A stretch of DNA of 64,000 bases from Lawsonibacter sp900766145 (GTDB lineage: Bacteria > Bacillota > Clostridia > Oscillospirales > Oscillospiraceae). Below, piece by piece: positions 41,528 through 51,839 of this stretch (its first letter is position 1; the number at the start of each line of letters is the position of its first letter). The stretch lies in the NCBI RefSeq assembly GCF_030372275.1, contig NZ_JAUDDJ010000008.1; one strand, written 5' to 3'. The notes beneath the pieces are model-generated. The model ran no database searches and had not been told where the DNA came from. It saw nothing but the letters and a program-made list of their open reading frames with translations. Both the position numbers and the translations under genes were made by a program.

Positions 41528-42601
41528 TTGAAACGATCTTTGACAAAGCGCTTGACCGCGCTGGCCCTGGCCGCCCTGCTGGCGGTGTCGGCTACCGGGT
41601 GCAGCGGTGGGAACGGCTCCGGTTCCAGCACCGGCAGCCAGAGTGAAAGCCAGAGCGGCTCCCAGAGCCAGCAGAGCTCCACCATCGTTCTCACCGACCA
41701 GGCGGGCCGGGAAGTGACTCTGGAGGGTCCCGCCCAGACCCTGGTGAGCTGCTACTACATCACCACCTACGCCACCATCGCCCTGGGGGTGGACGACCGG
41801 GTGGTGGGCCTGGAAAATAAGCCCGAGAGCCGCCCCATCTACCAGATGGCCGCTCCGGAGCTGCTGGAGCAGGCCTCAGTGGGCAGCCTGAAGGAGTTCA
41901 ATGTGGAGGCCGCCGCCGCCCTGGAGCCTGATCTGGTCATCATGCCCCTGAAGCTTCAGGACTACGCGGGCGCCCTGGAGGAGCTGGGCATCCCCGTGCT
42001 GATGGTCAACCCGGAGAGCCACGAGCTGCTGGTGGAGATGCTCACCCTCATCGGACAGGCCTGCGGCGTGGAGGACCGGGCCAAGGAGCTCACCGACTAC
42101 TACGAGAAGCAGATCGCCCGCATGGAGAAGCTCACCGAAGGCTGTGAGGAGCCGGTGGTGTACATGGGCGCTAACTCTACCTACCTGAACACCGCTCCCA
42201 AGGATATGTACCAGAGCACCCTCATCGACATCGCCGGGGGCGTGAACGCCGCCGGGGAGATGGAGGGGGACTACTGGACTCAGGTCTCCTACGAGACCCT
42301 GCTGGCCATGGAGCCTGACGTGTTCATCATCCCCACCGCCGCGGAGTATACCGTGGACGACGTGAAGAACGATCCCCAGCTGTCCCAGCTGCCCGCCGTG
42401 GTCAACGACGCGGTGTACGCCATGCCCAAGGGCATTGAGGAGTGGGACTCTCCCATTCCCTCCGGCATTCTGGGCACCATGTGGCTGACCAGCGTGCTCC
42501 ATCCCGACGTCTATCCCTTCGAGACCTTCGTCTCCGACGCCCAGGACTTCTACCAGACCTTCTATGGCTTCGAGATCGATACCAGCCTGATCACCAAGTA
42601 A
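41528..42601 (+). CDS. ABC transporter substrate-binding lipoprotein (FecB/BtuF type)
   Basis: 357 residues. A lipoprotein signal ends at Cys25 (ATGC), followed by a Ser/Gly/Gln-rich spacer. The periplasmic-binding-2 domain has the start ITLTDQAGREVTLEG-like (VLTDQAGREVTLEGP), LGVDDRVVGL, PDLVIMPL and YWTQVSYETLLAMEPDVFI. Family members bind iron-siderophores, haem or corrinoids; the ligand cannot be chosen from sequence. AAAGGAGG precedes the TTG start at 41528 (read as Met). A strong terminator after it probably sets the binding protein in excess over the permease. Confidence 0.88.
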   Translation: MKRSLTKRLTALALAALLAVSATGCSGGNGSGSSTGSQSESQSGSQSQQSSTIVLTDQAGREVTLEGPAQTLVSCYYITTYATIALGVDDRVVGLENKPESRPIYQMAAPELLEQASVGSLKEFNVEAAAALEPDLVIMPLKLQDYAGALEELGIPVLMVNPESHELLVEMLTLIGQACGVEDRAKELTDYYEKQIARMEKLTEGCEEPVVYMGANSTYLNTAPKDMYQSTLIDIAGGVNAAGEMEGDYWTQVSYETLLAMEPDVFIIPTAAEYTVDDVKNDPQLSQLPAVVNDAVYAMPKGIEEWDSPIPSGILGTMWLTSVLHPDVYPFETFVSDAQDFYQTFYGFEIDTSLITK

Positions 42602-42611
42602 AAAACCAAGC

Positions 42612-42644
42612 AGGGGGGAGGAGTACTCCTCCCCCCATTTTTTC
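42612..42644 (+). terminator. Attenuating terminator between binding protein and permease
   Basis: Perfect palindrome of GGGGGGAGGAGT and its complement at 42613-42636, then ATTTTTT. A second hairpin (TGGTCTGCCC...GGGCAGACCA) follows before the permease RBS. Confidence 0.75.
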
Positions 42645-42723
42645 TGTTTTTTTGGTCTGCCCATCTCCAAGAGGCGGGCAGACCAAAGGAACTGAAATTG
42701 GATTAGAAAGGAGGAACACCGCC

Positions 42724-43723
42724 ATGAAAAAATATACCCGGGAGTTTACCGCTGTGCTGGCCGTGGCACTGGTGCTGGCCGTGTTGGCGGTGGTCTCCCT
42801 GTTTGTGGGCAGCTATCCCCTTTCCATCGGGGAGATCGGGGCCATTCTGACCGGTCAGCTGAAGGACGGCATGGCCGTCCGGGTCTTTTGGCAGTTGCGG
42901 CTGCCCCGGATGTGCATGGGTCTCATCTCCGGGCTGTCCCTGGGGGTGGCAGGAGGGGTGTACCAGACCATCTTTCGAAACCCCCTGGCCTCGCCCGACC
43001 TCACCGGTGTGGCCTCTGGGGCGTCTCTGGGAGCGGCCTGCGTCATCGTGCTGGGAGCCGGGGCCAGCGGTGAGATCATGGCCGGGGCCTTCCTGATGGG
43101 GATGCTGGCCCTGGGGCTGGTGCTGTTCCTGGTGCGGGCCGCCCGGCTGGAGCGCACGGGCAGCTATATCCTGGCCGGCGTGGTGGTCTCCGCCCTGGCC
43201 GAGGCGGGTCTGATGTCCCTGAAGGTGATGGCCGACCCAGAGCGGGAGCTGGCCGCCCTGGAGGTGTGGACCATGGGCAGCCTAGCTGCTATCACGGCCT
43301 GTAAAGTGGTTTTACCTGCCATTACGGTGGCAGTCTGCCTGGGGCTGCTGCTCCTGTTCCGCCGGGAGGTGCTGATGCTGTCCCTGGGGGAGGAGAGCGC
43401 CCGGAGCATGGGGCTAGACCCGGTGCTGTGGCGGGCCCTGTTGCTGGGCGTGACCACCCTGATGGTGGCGGCGGTGGTATCGGTGACGGGGGTCATCTCC
43501 TTTGTGGGACTGATCGCCCCCCACATCGCCTTTTTGCTCTTAGGACGCCGCGGCGGGCCCTATCTGCCCATGTGCGGGCTGGTGGGCGGGGCGGTGCTGC
43601 TGTGCGCCGACCTGTTGGCCCGGTCGATTTCCCAGGGGGGAGCCGAGCTGCCTCTGAGCATTTTTACGGTGCTGTTTGCCGCCCCGGTGCTGGTGGCGCT
43701 TTTGTGTCGGAAGGGAGATCGAT

Positions 43724-43740
<17 letters not shown>
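42724..43740 (+). CDS. FecCD-type ABC transporter permease
   Basis: 338 residues with about nine or ten transmembrane helices. The FecCD signature is clear: RLPRMCMGLISGLSLGVAGGVYQ, FRNPLASPDLTGVASGASLGA, and the ATPase-contact region GVTTLMVAAVVSVTGVIS with GLIAPHIAFLLLG. AAAGGAGG precedes the ATG at 42724. The ATPase gene overlaps its end by 17 bases, so the two are coupled. Confidence 0.93.
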
Positions 43741-44518
<778 letters not shown>

Positions 44519-44535
44519 AAAAATTTGTGAATACA

Positions 44536-44564
44536 CTGTGAACGCCAGAGAAATCTGATATAAT
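44536..44564 (+). promoter_or_regulatory. Promoter of the NCS2 permease gene
   Basis: CTGTGA (44536-44541), 17-base spacer, TATAAT (44559-44564) with the extended TGA just before it. Confidence 0.65.
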
Positions 44565-44604
44565 ATAGGTCTCACACTACAAAAAAAGATCAGGGAGGAA
44601 GATC

Positions 44605-46002
44605 ATGGAGCGTTCCGGACAGTATGTGACGCCCTTCGATTTCATTGGGCGTCTTCCCCTGCGTCAGGCCATTCCCCTGGGGCTTCAGCATGTGCTGGCC
44701 ATGTTTGTGGGTAACCTGACTCCTATCCTTATCATCACCAACCTGTGCGCCGCCACCAGCGGGGCGGAGGACTTTGCCGCCATCCAGGTGGTGCTGCTGC
44801 AAAATGCTATGCTGGTGGCCGGTCTGGTCACCCTGGTGCAGCTGTTTGCCATCGGCCCGGTGGGCGGCAAGGTGCCCATCATCATGGGTACCAGCTCCGG
44901 CTTTATCGGCGTGTTCCAGAGCGTAGTCAACGTGATGGGCGGCGGCATCGTGGCCTACGGGGCCATTATGGGCGCTTCCATTTTGGGCGGCCTGTTTGAA
45001 ACCGTGCTGGGCGCTTTCCTGAAACCCCTGCGCCGCTTTTTCCCCGCCGTGGTCACCGGCACCGTAGTGCTGTCCATCGGCCTGTCCCTCATCAGCGTGG
45101 GTGTAGGCTCCTTCGGCGGCGGTACCAGCGCCAAGGACTACGGCTCCGTGGAGAACCTGCTCATCGCCCTGGTGGTGATGATCACCGTCCTGGCCCTCAA
45201 GCACGGGGCCAAGGGGCTGGCCAGCTCCTCCTGTATCCTCATCGGCATCATCTGCGGCTACATCATCTGTGCCATTTTGCCCCTGTTCCTGTCCACCACC
45301 GGCGTCACTGCCGACGGCGTGGAGTACACCAAGGCCTGGGTGCTCAACTGGGACAAGGTGGCTCAGGCCAGCTGGGTGTCCATCCCCGCGCTGATGCCTG
45401 TCAAGCCGGTGTTTGACCTGCGGGCCATCCTGCCGGTGATGATCATGTTCATCGTCACCGCCGTGGAGACGGTGGGCGACATCTCCGGCGTGATGGAGGG
45501 CGGCATGGGCCGGGAGGCCACCGACAAGGAGTTGGCCGGCGGCGTCATCTGCGACGGCCTGGGTTCCTCCTTCGCCGCCCTGTTCGGAGTGCTGCCCAAC
45601 ACCTCCTTCAGCCAGAACGTGGGTCTGGTCACCATGACCAAGATCGTCAACCGCACCGCTCTGGCCTGCGGCGCCGTGTTCCTGGTGCTGTGCGGCCTGC
45701 TGCCCAAGCTGGCGGCCATCGTGTCCATCATGCCCCAGAGCGTGCTGGGCGGCGCGGCGGTTATCATGTTCTCCTCCATCGTAATGAGCGGTATCCAGCT
45801 CATCACTAAGGAGCCTCTCACCGCCCGGAACATGTCTATCGTTTCTGTGGCTCTGGGCCTGGGCTACGGCCTGGGTGCCAACAGCGCGGTGCTCTCCGGC
45901 CTGCCCCAGTGGATCCAGCTGGTCTTCGGCGGTTCCGGCATCGTGCCCGCCGCCTTCGTGGCTATCATCATGAACATCCTGCTGCCCAAGGAGAAGGCGT
46001 AA
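44605..46002 (+). CDS. NCS2 family xanthine/uracil permease
   Basis: 465 residues with about 14 transmembrane segments. The NCS2 fold is shown by LGLQHVLAMFVGN at the start, GTSSGFIGVFQS, TAVETVGDISGVMEGG (the substrate Glu) and the signature GVLPNTSFSQNVGLV. The QN in this motif fits purine rather than uracil transport. Next to a molybdenum hydroxylase operon, xanthine or a related purine is the likely substrate. GGGAGG lies before the ATG, and its own terminator separates it from the hydroxylase genes. Confidence 0.9.
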   Translation: MERSGQYVTPFDFIGRLPLRQAIPLGLQHVLAMFVGNLTPILIITNLCAATSGAEDFAAIQVVLLQNAMLVAGLVTLVQLFAIGPVGGKVPIIMGTSSGFIGVFQSVVNVMGGGIVAYGAIMGASILGGLFETVLGAFLKPLRRFFPAVVTGTVVLSIGLSLISVGVGSFGGGTSAKDYGSVENLLIALVVMITVLALKHGAKGLASSSCILIGIICGYIICAILPLFLSTTGVTADGVEYTKAWVLNWDKVAQASWVSIPALMPVKPVFDLRAILPVMIMFIVTAVETVGDISGVMEGGMGREATDKELAGGVICDGLGSSFAALFGVLPNTSFSQNVGLVTMTKIVNRTALACGAVFLVLCGLLPKLAAIVSIMPQSVLGGAAVIMFSSIVMSGIQLITKEPLTARNMSIVSVALGLGYGLGANSAVLSGLPQWIQLVFGGSGIVPAAFVAIIMNILLPKEKA

Positions 46003-46028
46003 ATTTCAACTTGATACGATCAATTTTT

Positions 46029-46069
46029 CCGGGCGGAACCGATTTTTGTCGGGTCCGCCCGGATTTTGG
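46029..46069 (+). terminator. Terminator of the NCS2 permease gene
   Basis: CCGGGCGGA against TCCGCCCGG, then ATTTTGG. Confidence 0.75.
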
Positions 46070-46070
46070 T

Positions 46071-46099
46071 TTGTCAGGGTGGAAATAATATGGTATAAT
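46071..46099 (+). promoter_or_regulatory. Promoter of the molybdenum hydroxylase operon
   Basis: TTGTCA (46071-46076), 17-base spacer, extended TGG-TATAAT (46094-46099). It is among the strongest promoters in the window. Confidence 0.75.
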
Positions 46100-46149
46100 A
46101 ATATGCTTTTAAAAAGATACACAGCATGCCGCGATGGGGAGGAAATACT

Positions 46150-46944
46150 GTGCTGAAAATCAAAAACTATGTGCGGGTCCAGAGCCTGGAAGAGGCCTAT
46201 GACCTGTGCCAGAAGAAAAACAACGTGGTGCTGGGAGGAATGCTCTGGCTGAAGATGCAGCGGCGTTCCATCGGCACCGCCATCGACCTAAGCGATCTGG
46301 GTCTGGATCAGATTGAGGAAGATGGAGACTTCTACCGTCTGGGGGCCATGGTGTCTCTGCGTACTTTGGAGCGCCATCACGGCCTCAATAAGCTGACCCA
46401 GGGTGCCATGGAGGAGAGCCTGCGCCACATTGTGGGCGTACAGTTCCGCAATCTGGCTACTGTGGGCGGAAGCCTGTGGGGCCGCTTCGGTTTCTCTGAC
46501 GTGCTCACCCTGCTGCTGGCCCTGGATGCCCAGGTGGAGCTGTACCACGCCGGACGCATGTCCCTGGAGGCGTTCACCCAGCTGCCCCGGCAGCAGCATG
46601 ACATTTTGACCCACGTGCTCATCCCCAAGGGGGTGCGTCAGGTGGTCTACCAGTCCCAGCGGAATATCTCCACTGACTTCCCGACCCTCACCTGCGCCCT
46701 GTCCAAGAAAGACGGGGAGTATACCTGCGTCATCGGCGCCCGGCCCCAGATGGCCCAGGTCTACCGGGACGAAAAGGGGCTGCTTTCCGGCGGCGTGACC
46801 GAGGAGACCGCCCGGGCCTTTGGTGAGGACGTGGCCCAGCGGGCCAAGTTTGGCAGCAGCCTGCGGGCGGGGGAGGACTACCGCCGGGAGATTTGCACCG
46901 TGCTGGTGCGCCGTGGCCTGCTGGCCATGGAGAAGGAGGGCTAA
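46150..46944 (+). CDS. Xanthine dehydrogenase-type FAD-binding subunit
   Basis: 264 residues. This is the FAD subunit of a molybdenum hydroxylase. LGGMLWLKMQRRSIGTAIDLSDL resembles the first FAD loop, and RNLATVGGSLWGRFGFSDVL the second, with a weaker glycine pattern than classical XdhB. The start is a GTG at 46150, 7 bases after GGGGAGG; an ATG at 46126 overlaps the RBS. It precedes the iron-sulfur and molybdenum subunits in the order FAD, FeS, Mo. Confidence 0.87.
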   Translation: MLKIKNYVRVQSLEEAYDLCQKKNNVVLGGMLWLKMQRRSIGTAIDLSDLGLDQIEEDGDFYRLGAMVSLRTLERHHGLNKLTQGAMEESLRHIVGVQFRNLATVGGSLWGRFGFSDVLTLLLALDAQVELYHAGRMSLEAFTQLPRQQHDILTHVLIPKGVRQVVYQSQRNISTDFPTLTCALSKKDGEYTCVIGARPQMAQVYRDEKGLLSGGVTEETARAFGEDVAQRAKFGSSLRAGEDYRREICTVLVRRGLLAMEKEG

Positions 46945-46945
46945 C

Positions 46946-47407
46946 ATGGAACTGAAACTGACCTTAAACGGCCGGGCGGTGGCCGCGTCCGTGGAAGCGG
47001 ACACCCTGCTCATCGATTTTCTCCGCGCCCAGGGCTGCCTGAGCGTGAAGCGGGGCTGCGAGACCGCCAACTGCGGCCTTTGTACCGTTTTGATGGACGG
47101 CACTCCCGTGCTGTCCTGCTCCGTGCTGGCTCTGCGGGCGGCGGGCCATCACGTCCAGACTCTGGAGGGACTGCAGGAGGAGGCCGCCGACTTTACCGCC
47201 TTTATTGCCGATCAGGGTGCGGAGCAGTGCGGCTTCTGTAACCCCGGTTTTGTGATGAACACCGTAGCCCTGCTGCGGGAGAACCCCGACCCCACCGACG
47301 ACGAAATTCGCGCCTATCTGGCGGGCAATCTGTGCCGCTGCTCGGGGTACGAGGGACAGCTGCGGGGCATTCGTGCCTATCTGGACCACAAGAAGGGGAG
47401 GGGCTGA
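46946..47407 (+). CDS. [2Fe-2S] subunit of the molybdenum hydroxylase
   Basis: 153 residues. Two [2Fe-2S] clusters: the plant-type one with CETANCGLC and a further Cys in VLSC (residues about 39-60), and the second with CGFCNPGF and CRCSGY (residues about 95-135). It carries electrons from the molybdenum site to FAD. The ATG at 46946 follows GGAGGGC, one base after the previous stop. It ends one base before the large subunit. Confidence 0.93.
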   Translation: MELKLTLNGRAVAASVEADTLLIDFLRAQGCLSVKRGCETANCGLCTVLMDGTPVLSCSVLALRAAGHHVQTLEGLQEEAADFTAFIADQGAEQCGFCNPGFVMNTVALLRENPDPTDDEIRAYLAGNLCRCSGYEGQLRGIRAYLDHKKGRG

Positions 47408-47408
47408 G

Positions 47409-49700
47409 ATGGAAAACTTAAAGACCGTAGGCCAGCCGGTACGGAAAAAGGACGCCATGTCCCTGCTGCTGGGCAAGCCCGCCTATGTGGACGATGTGAC
47501 CCCCCAGAACTGCCTGGTAGTAAAGGTGCTGCGCAGCCCCCACGCCCACGCTCTGATTGAAGAAATCAACACCGACGTGGCCCAGAAGGTGCCCGGGGTG
47601 GTTGCGGTATACACCTATAAAGATGTGCCCCAGAAGCGCTTTACCATGGCGGGGCAGACCTATCCCGAGCCCTCTCCCTATGACCGGCTGATTCTGGATC
47701 AGCGCGTCCGCTTTGTGGGAGATGCCGTTGCTATCGTGGCCGCCGAGGATGAGGCGGCTGCCGACAAGGCCCTGAAACTGATTAAAGTGAAGTACCAGGT
47801 ACTGGAGGCGGTGCTGGACCCTCACGAGGCTCTGGACGGCCCCATTCTGGTCCATCCTGAGGACAACTGGCGCTCTCTGTGCCCGGTTGGCGCTGACAAC
47901 AAGCGCAACCTGTGCGCCAGCGAGGTGTGCTCCGACGGAGACGTGGATGATGTCCTGTCCCACTGTGACTACGTCATCGACCACGTCTACCACACTCCCG
48001 CCTGCAACCAGGCCATGATGGAGACCTTCCGCACCTACACCGAGATGGACCCCTACGGACGGCTCCACGTCATTTCCTCCACCCAGATCGTCTTCCACGT
48101 CCGGCGCATCCTGGCCAACGCCCTGGACATTCCCAAGTCCAAGATCCACGTGGAGAAGCCCCGCATCGGCGGCGGCTTCGGCGCCAAACAGACGGTGGTG
48201 GCGGAAATTTACCCCGCCTTTGTCACCTGGAAGACGGGTCGGGCGGCCAAGATGATCTATACCCGGGAGGAGAGCCTCATTGCCAGCTCCCCCCGCCACG
48301 ACATGGAGCTGCATGTCCGCCTGGGCGCCGACAAGGACGGCACCATCCGGGCCATCGACGTGTATACCCTCTCCAACACCGGAGCTTACGGCGAGCACGG
48401 CCCCACCACCGTGGGCCTGTCCGGCCACAAGTCCATCCCCCTGTACACCAACAATCTGGAGGCTTTCCGCTTTGCCTATGACGTGGTGTACACCAACCGC
48501 CAGTCGGCCGGAGCCTACCGCGGTTACGGCGCCACCCAGGGCATCTTCGCCGTGGAGTCGGCAGTGAACGAGCTGGCCGACATTCTGGGCATGGACCCGG
48601 TAGCTATCCGGGAGAAGAACATGGTCCGGGAGGGCCAGGTCATGCCCGCCTACTACAATGAGAAGACCAACGCCTGCGCCCTGGACCGGTGCATGAGCCG
48701 CTGCGCCCAGCTCTTCGGCTGGGAGGAGAAGTTCCCCGTGCGGGACATGGGCAACGGCAAGGTCCGCGCCGCCGGCGTGGCCATGGCCATGCAGGGCTCC
48801 GGCATCTCCGGAGTGGACGTAGGCTCCGCCACCATCAAGCTCAGCGATGAGGGATTCTATAACCTGTCCATCGGCGCGGCGGACATGGGCACCGGGTGCG
48901 ACACTATCCTGGCCCAGATGGCCGCTGAGTGCCTGGACTGCCCCGTGGACAACATTGCGGTGTTCGGCGCTGACTCCGACGCATCCCCCTACGACTCCGG
49001 CTCCTACGCCTCCTCCACCACCTATGTCACCGGCAAGGCGGTAGAGCGTGCCTGCGAGCAGCTGAAAGAAAATCTCTGTGCCATTGCCGCCCAGATGATG
49101 GACTGCAAGCCGGAGGACGTGGAGTTTACCGGCAAGGGCGTGCGCCGTCTGGACGGAGGCGGAGAGGTATCCCTCATGGATATTGCCACCAAGTCCATGT
49201 GCGGCAATGCCATTCCCGTCCAGGTGACCTACACCCATACCTCTCCCGTCTCGCCGCCTCCCTTCATGGTAGGCATGGCCGAGATCGAGGTGGACAAGGA
49301 GACCGGCGGGGTAGAGGTCCTCAACTACGTGGCTGTGGTGGACTGCGGCACCCCCATCAACCCCAATCTGGCCCGGGTACAGACCGAGGGCGGCATCGTC
49401 CAGGGCATCGGCATGGCTCTCTTTGAGGGCATCACCTACGACGAGAAGGGCAACCTGCTGGAGAACTCCTTCATGCAGTACAAGATCCCCACCCGTCTGG
49501 ACATGGGTCACCTGCGGGTGGAGTTTGAGTCCAGCTACGAGCCCACTGGCCCCTTCGGAGCCAAGTCCATCGGCGAGATCGTTATCAATACCCCGTCTCC
49601 TGCCATCGCCCACGCCATCTATCGTGCCACCGGCGTATGGCACCGGGAACTGCCCATCACCCCGGAGAAGGTGCTCATGGCCATGAAGGCCAAGGGATGA
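47409..49700 (+). CDS. Molybdenum-binding subunit, xanthine dehydrogenase family
   Basis: 763 residues, full length. It carries the molybdopterin site that hydroxylates purines or related heterocycles. Motifs: GGGFGAKQ for the cofactor, AYRGYGATQG (substrate arginine region) and the catalytic Glu in GPFGAKSIGEI near the C-terminus. The NCS2 permease upstream and MocA downstream favour xanthine or hypoxanthine, but related Clostridia enzymes use other heterocycles. ATGA overlap with mocA. Confidence 0.92.
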   Translation: MENLKTVGQPVRKKDAMSLLLGKPAYVDDVTPQNCLVVKVLRSPHAHALIEEINTDVAQKVPGVVAVYTYKDVPQKRFTMAGQTYPEPSPYDRLILDQRVRFVGDAVAIVAAEDEAAADKALKLIKVKYQVLEAVLDPHEALDGPILVHPEDNWRSLCPVGADNKRNLCASEVCSDGDVDDVLSHCDYVIDHVYHTPACNQAMMETFRTYTEMDPYGRLHVISSTQIVFHVRRILANALDIPKSKIHVEKPRIGGGFGAKQTVVAEIYPAFVTWKTGRAAKMIYTREESLIASSPRHDMELHVRLGADKDGTIRAIDVYTLSNTGAYGEHGPTTVGLSGHKSIPLYTNNLEAFRFAYDVVYTNRQSAGAYRGYGATQGIFAVESAVNELADILGMDPVAIREKNMVREGQVMPAYYNEKTNACALDRCMSRCAQLFGWEEKFPVRDMGNGKVRAAGVAMAMQGSGISGVDVGSATIKLSDEGFYNLSIGAADMGTGCDTILAQMAAECLDCPVDNIAVFGADSDASPYDSGSYASSTTYVTGKAVERACEQLKENLCAIAAQMMDCKPEDVEFTGKGVRRLDGGGEVSLMDIATKSMCGNAIPVQVTYTHTSPVSPPPFMVGMAEIEVDKETGGVEVLNYVAVVDCGTPINPNLARVQTEGGIVQGIGMALFEGITYDEKGNLLENSFMQYKIPTRLDMGHLRVEFESSYEPTGPFGAKSIGEIVINTPSPAIAHAIYRATGVWHRELPITPEKVLMAMKAKG

Positions 49701-50272
49701 ACCACCTAATCCTGCTGGCGGCGGGTTCCTCCCGCCGTTTCGGAGGTAATAAGCTGCTGGCTCCCTTGAACGGAAAGCCCCTGTTTGCCTGGGGATTGGC
49801 CGCTTTGAATGAAGTGTGCCGGGCGCGGAAGGACTGCACCCTCACCGTGGTCTCCCGTTACACGGAAATTCGGGATGCTGCACAGGCTGTCGACGCTCAG
49901 GCGGTGGATAGCCCGGAGAGCGAGAAGGGCCAGTCCCACTCCATCCGGGCGGGCCTCCATGCTCTGGGCAAAGTGGAGGAGGGGGACTTCTTTCTCTTTC
50001 TCCCCGCTGACCAGCCCTGGATTACGCCCCAAACCATTTCCCGCCTGCTGGACGCGGCGGGCCCGGACACCTGGACCGCCACCGCCGCCTTTGGGGAGCG
50101 TGTGGGCACGCCAACCCTATTTTCCGCCCGGCTTCTCCCGGACCTGCTGGCCCTGGAGGGAGACCGAGGCGGACGGAAGCTGATGGGCCGCCCGGGACAG
50201 CCCTGCCTGGTGGTTCAGGCGGATTCTGCCCGGGAGCTGGACGATGTGGACTTTCCGGAACAGTTACAATAA
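49697..50272 (+). CDS. mocA: MocA-like molybdenum cofactor cytidylyltransferase
   Basis: 191 residues. It resembles MocA, which adds CMP to molybdopterin for hydroxylases of this family. The nucleotide loop is ILLAAGSSRRFGGNKLL, the metal and base region is FLPADQPWITPQTI, and the end VVQADSARELDDVDFPEQ. Translation is coupled to the large subunit gene by ATGA. The cofactor form it makes fits its neighbours, which supports the assignment over a GTP-using MobA. Confidence 0.88.
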   Translation: MNHLILLAAGSSRRFGGNKLLAPLNGKPLFAWGLAALNEVCRARKDCTLTVVSRYTEIRDAAQAVDAQAVDSPESEKGQSHSIRAGLHALGKVEEGDFFLFLPADQPWITPQTISRLLDAAGPDTWTATAAFGERVGTPTLFSARLLPDLLALEGDRGGRKLMGRPGQPCLVVQADSARELDDVDFPEQLQ

Positions 50273-50276
50273 GCAG

Positions 50277-50313
50277 AAAAAATCTCCGGTTCAAAAGAAC
50301 CGGAGATTTTTTT
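50277..50313. terminator. Bidirectional terminator
   Basis: AAAAAATCTCCGGTTC against GAACCGGAGATTTTTTT between convergent operons. Confidence 0.92.
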
Positions 50314-50316
50314 CAG

Positions 50317-51822
50317 TTAAAAGCGCTTAATCTTCTTGGAGGGAGTCTTCTCAAACTCAGTTTCCCGGACGATCAGGCTGTAAATTTTCTTGTGGGGAGG
50401 TGCCTGGAGATTGTACTGGTCGATGATCTCCTGGAGAGCGGCCCGCACGTCCTTGATGTGCTTCTTCTTGGCATACTCGTAGTCGGGGAAGATCTCCGCC
50501 TCGATGACGCTCTTGTTCTCCCGCACCAGAACCTCCTGGATGAGACGCTCCACGCCCAGCTTGTTTTCCAGCTCCTCGGGGGAGACGTTCTCACCGTTTT
50601 TGGTGATAATCAGGTTCTTCTTCCGGCCAGTGAGGTAGACAAAGCCCTCCTCGTCCACGTAGCCCAAGTCGCCGGTCTTCAGCCAGCCGTCCTCCAGGGT
50701 GGCAGCGGTCTCCTCGGGCATCTTGTAGTAGCCCTGCATCACGCTGCTGCCCCGGACCCAAAGCTCGCCGTCCACCGTCTTGGCCTCACAGTTGTCGATG
50801 AGCTGGCCCACGGCTTTCTTGTTGATGTTCCAGGGACGGGTGGTGCTGATGACGGGGGAGCACTCGGTCATGCCGTAGCCCTGGAGGATGGTGATGCCGT
50901 ACTTCTCAAACAGGTCGATGTAGGAGGGGTCCAGGTAGGCGCCGCCGCTGGAGATTTTGGTCAGCTGCTTGCCAAACACCGCGTTCTTCACCAGCTTGGG
51001 GGGCAGAAGGGTGTTGTCCTCCAGCTTCTTGGCGATGGTCTCGATCATCAAGGGGACCATCAGGATCATCTCGGGCTTAAAGAGCTGGATGTTCTTCATT
51101 ACCCGCAGCAGAGAGTCGTTGATGCAGATAATGGAGCCCAGAGAGATGGCCTTGAGCACATCCAGGCACAGGCAGTAGGCGTGGTGGATGGGCAGCACGG
51201 AGAGCAGCACCATCCGCTCAGGCAGATCCATGTTGATGCTTCCGGCGTTCTCGGCCAGGTTGCGGTGGGTAAGCATGACGCCCTTGCTCTTGCCGGTGGT
51301 GCCGGAGGTAAACATGATGGTACACAGCTGGTCGGGCTGGGGCTCAAAGTCAAAGGCAGCCTGGTGCTCCGCCAGCAGCTGGGGAAGGGAGAGGGCGGCG
51401 TCACTGTGCGCCTCCTGCTGCATGAGCACCACATTCTTCAGCTTGGGGCAGTGCTCCTTGGCCCCCTCGGCCACGTCCTTGCGGGCGGCGTCGGCCACCA
51501 GGGTGGTCACATCGGCCCGGTCCAGCAGCTCCCATACGTCCTCGGCGGGGAGGGAGGCGTCCAGAGGAACAGCCACGCTGCCACTGTTGACGATGCCCAG
51601 ATAGGTCACCATCCAGCGGTAGGAGGTGGGGCCGATGACGGCGATATGGCTGCCCTGCTCGCCCAGAGCGGCCAGGGCGCTGGAAAAGCTCTCGCTGTCC
51701 TGGCGGAGCTGGTTGTAGGTCTTGTCCTCAATCTGGTTCTTGCCCACCTTATAGCGCACGGCCACCTCGGGGCCAAAGCGCTGCTGGGCCTCCACCAGGA
51801 TCTCGCGGATGGTACTGGTCAT
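50317..51822 (-). CDS. AMP-forming acyl/aminoacyl ligase (free-standing adenylation enzyme)
   Basis: 501 residues of the ANL superfamily. Core motifs: TIMFTSGTTGKSKGVMLTH (P-loop), LQGYGMTECSP, KTGDLGYVDEEGFVYLTGRK and the catalytic lysine of TPSKKIKRF at the end. It activates a carboxylate as the adenylate and loads it on CoA or a carrier. Next to an acyl carrier protein, loading of that carrier is the likely role. The sequence resembles fatty-acyl ligases more than amino-acid adenylation domains. It is the last gene of a five-gene operon. Confidence 0.88.
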   Translation of the reverse strand: MTSTIREILVEAQQRFGPEVAVRYKVGKNQIEDKTYNQLRQDSESFSSALAALGEQGSHIAVIGPTSYRWMVTYLGIVNSGSVAVPLDASLPAEDVWELLDRADVTTLVADAARKDVAEGAKEHCPKLKNVVLMQQEAHSDAALSLPQLLAEHQAAFDFEPQPDQLCTIMFTSGTTGKSKGVMLTHRNLAENAGSINMDLPERMVLLSVLPIHHAYCLCLDVLKAISLGSIICINDSLLRVMKNIQLFKPEMILMVPLMIETIAKKLEDNTLLPPKLVKNAVFGKQLTKISSGGAYLDPSYIDLFEKYGITILQGYGMTECSPVISTTRPWNINKKAVGQLIDNCEAKTVDGELWVRGSSVMQGYYKMPEETAATLEDGWLKTGDLGYVDEEGFVYLTGRKKNLIITKNGENVSPEELENKLGVERLIQEVLVRENKSVIEAEIFPDYEYAKKKHIKDVRAALQEIIDQYNLQAPPHKKIYSLIVRETEFEKTPSKKIKRF

Positions 51823-51839
51823 AGTTTTTACTCCTGTTC

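Noticed and set aside
47418..49643. Minus-strand open frame of about 740 codons opposite the molybdenum subunit
   Set aside because: Low-complexity Gly/Val/His/Leu composition typical of an antisense shadow; the plus strand encodes a clear enzyme.
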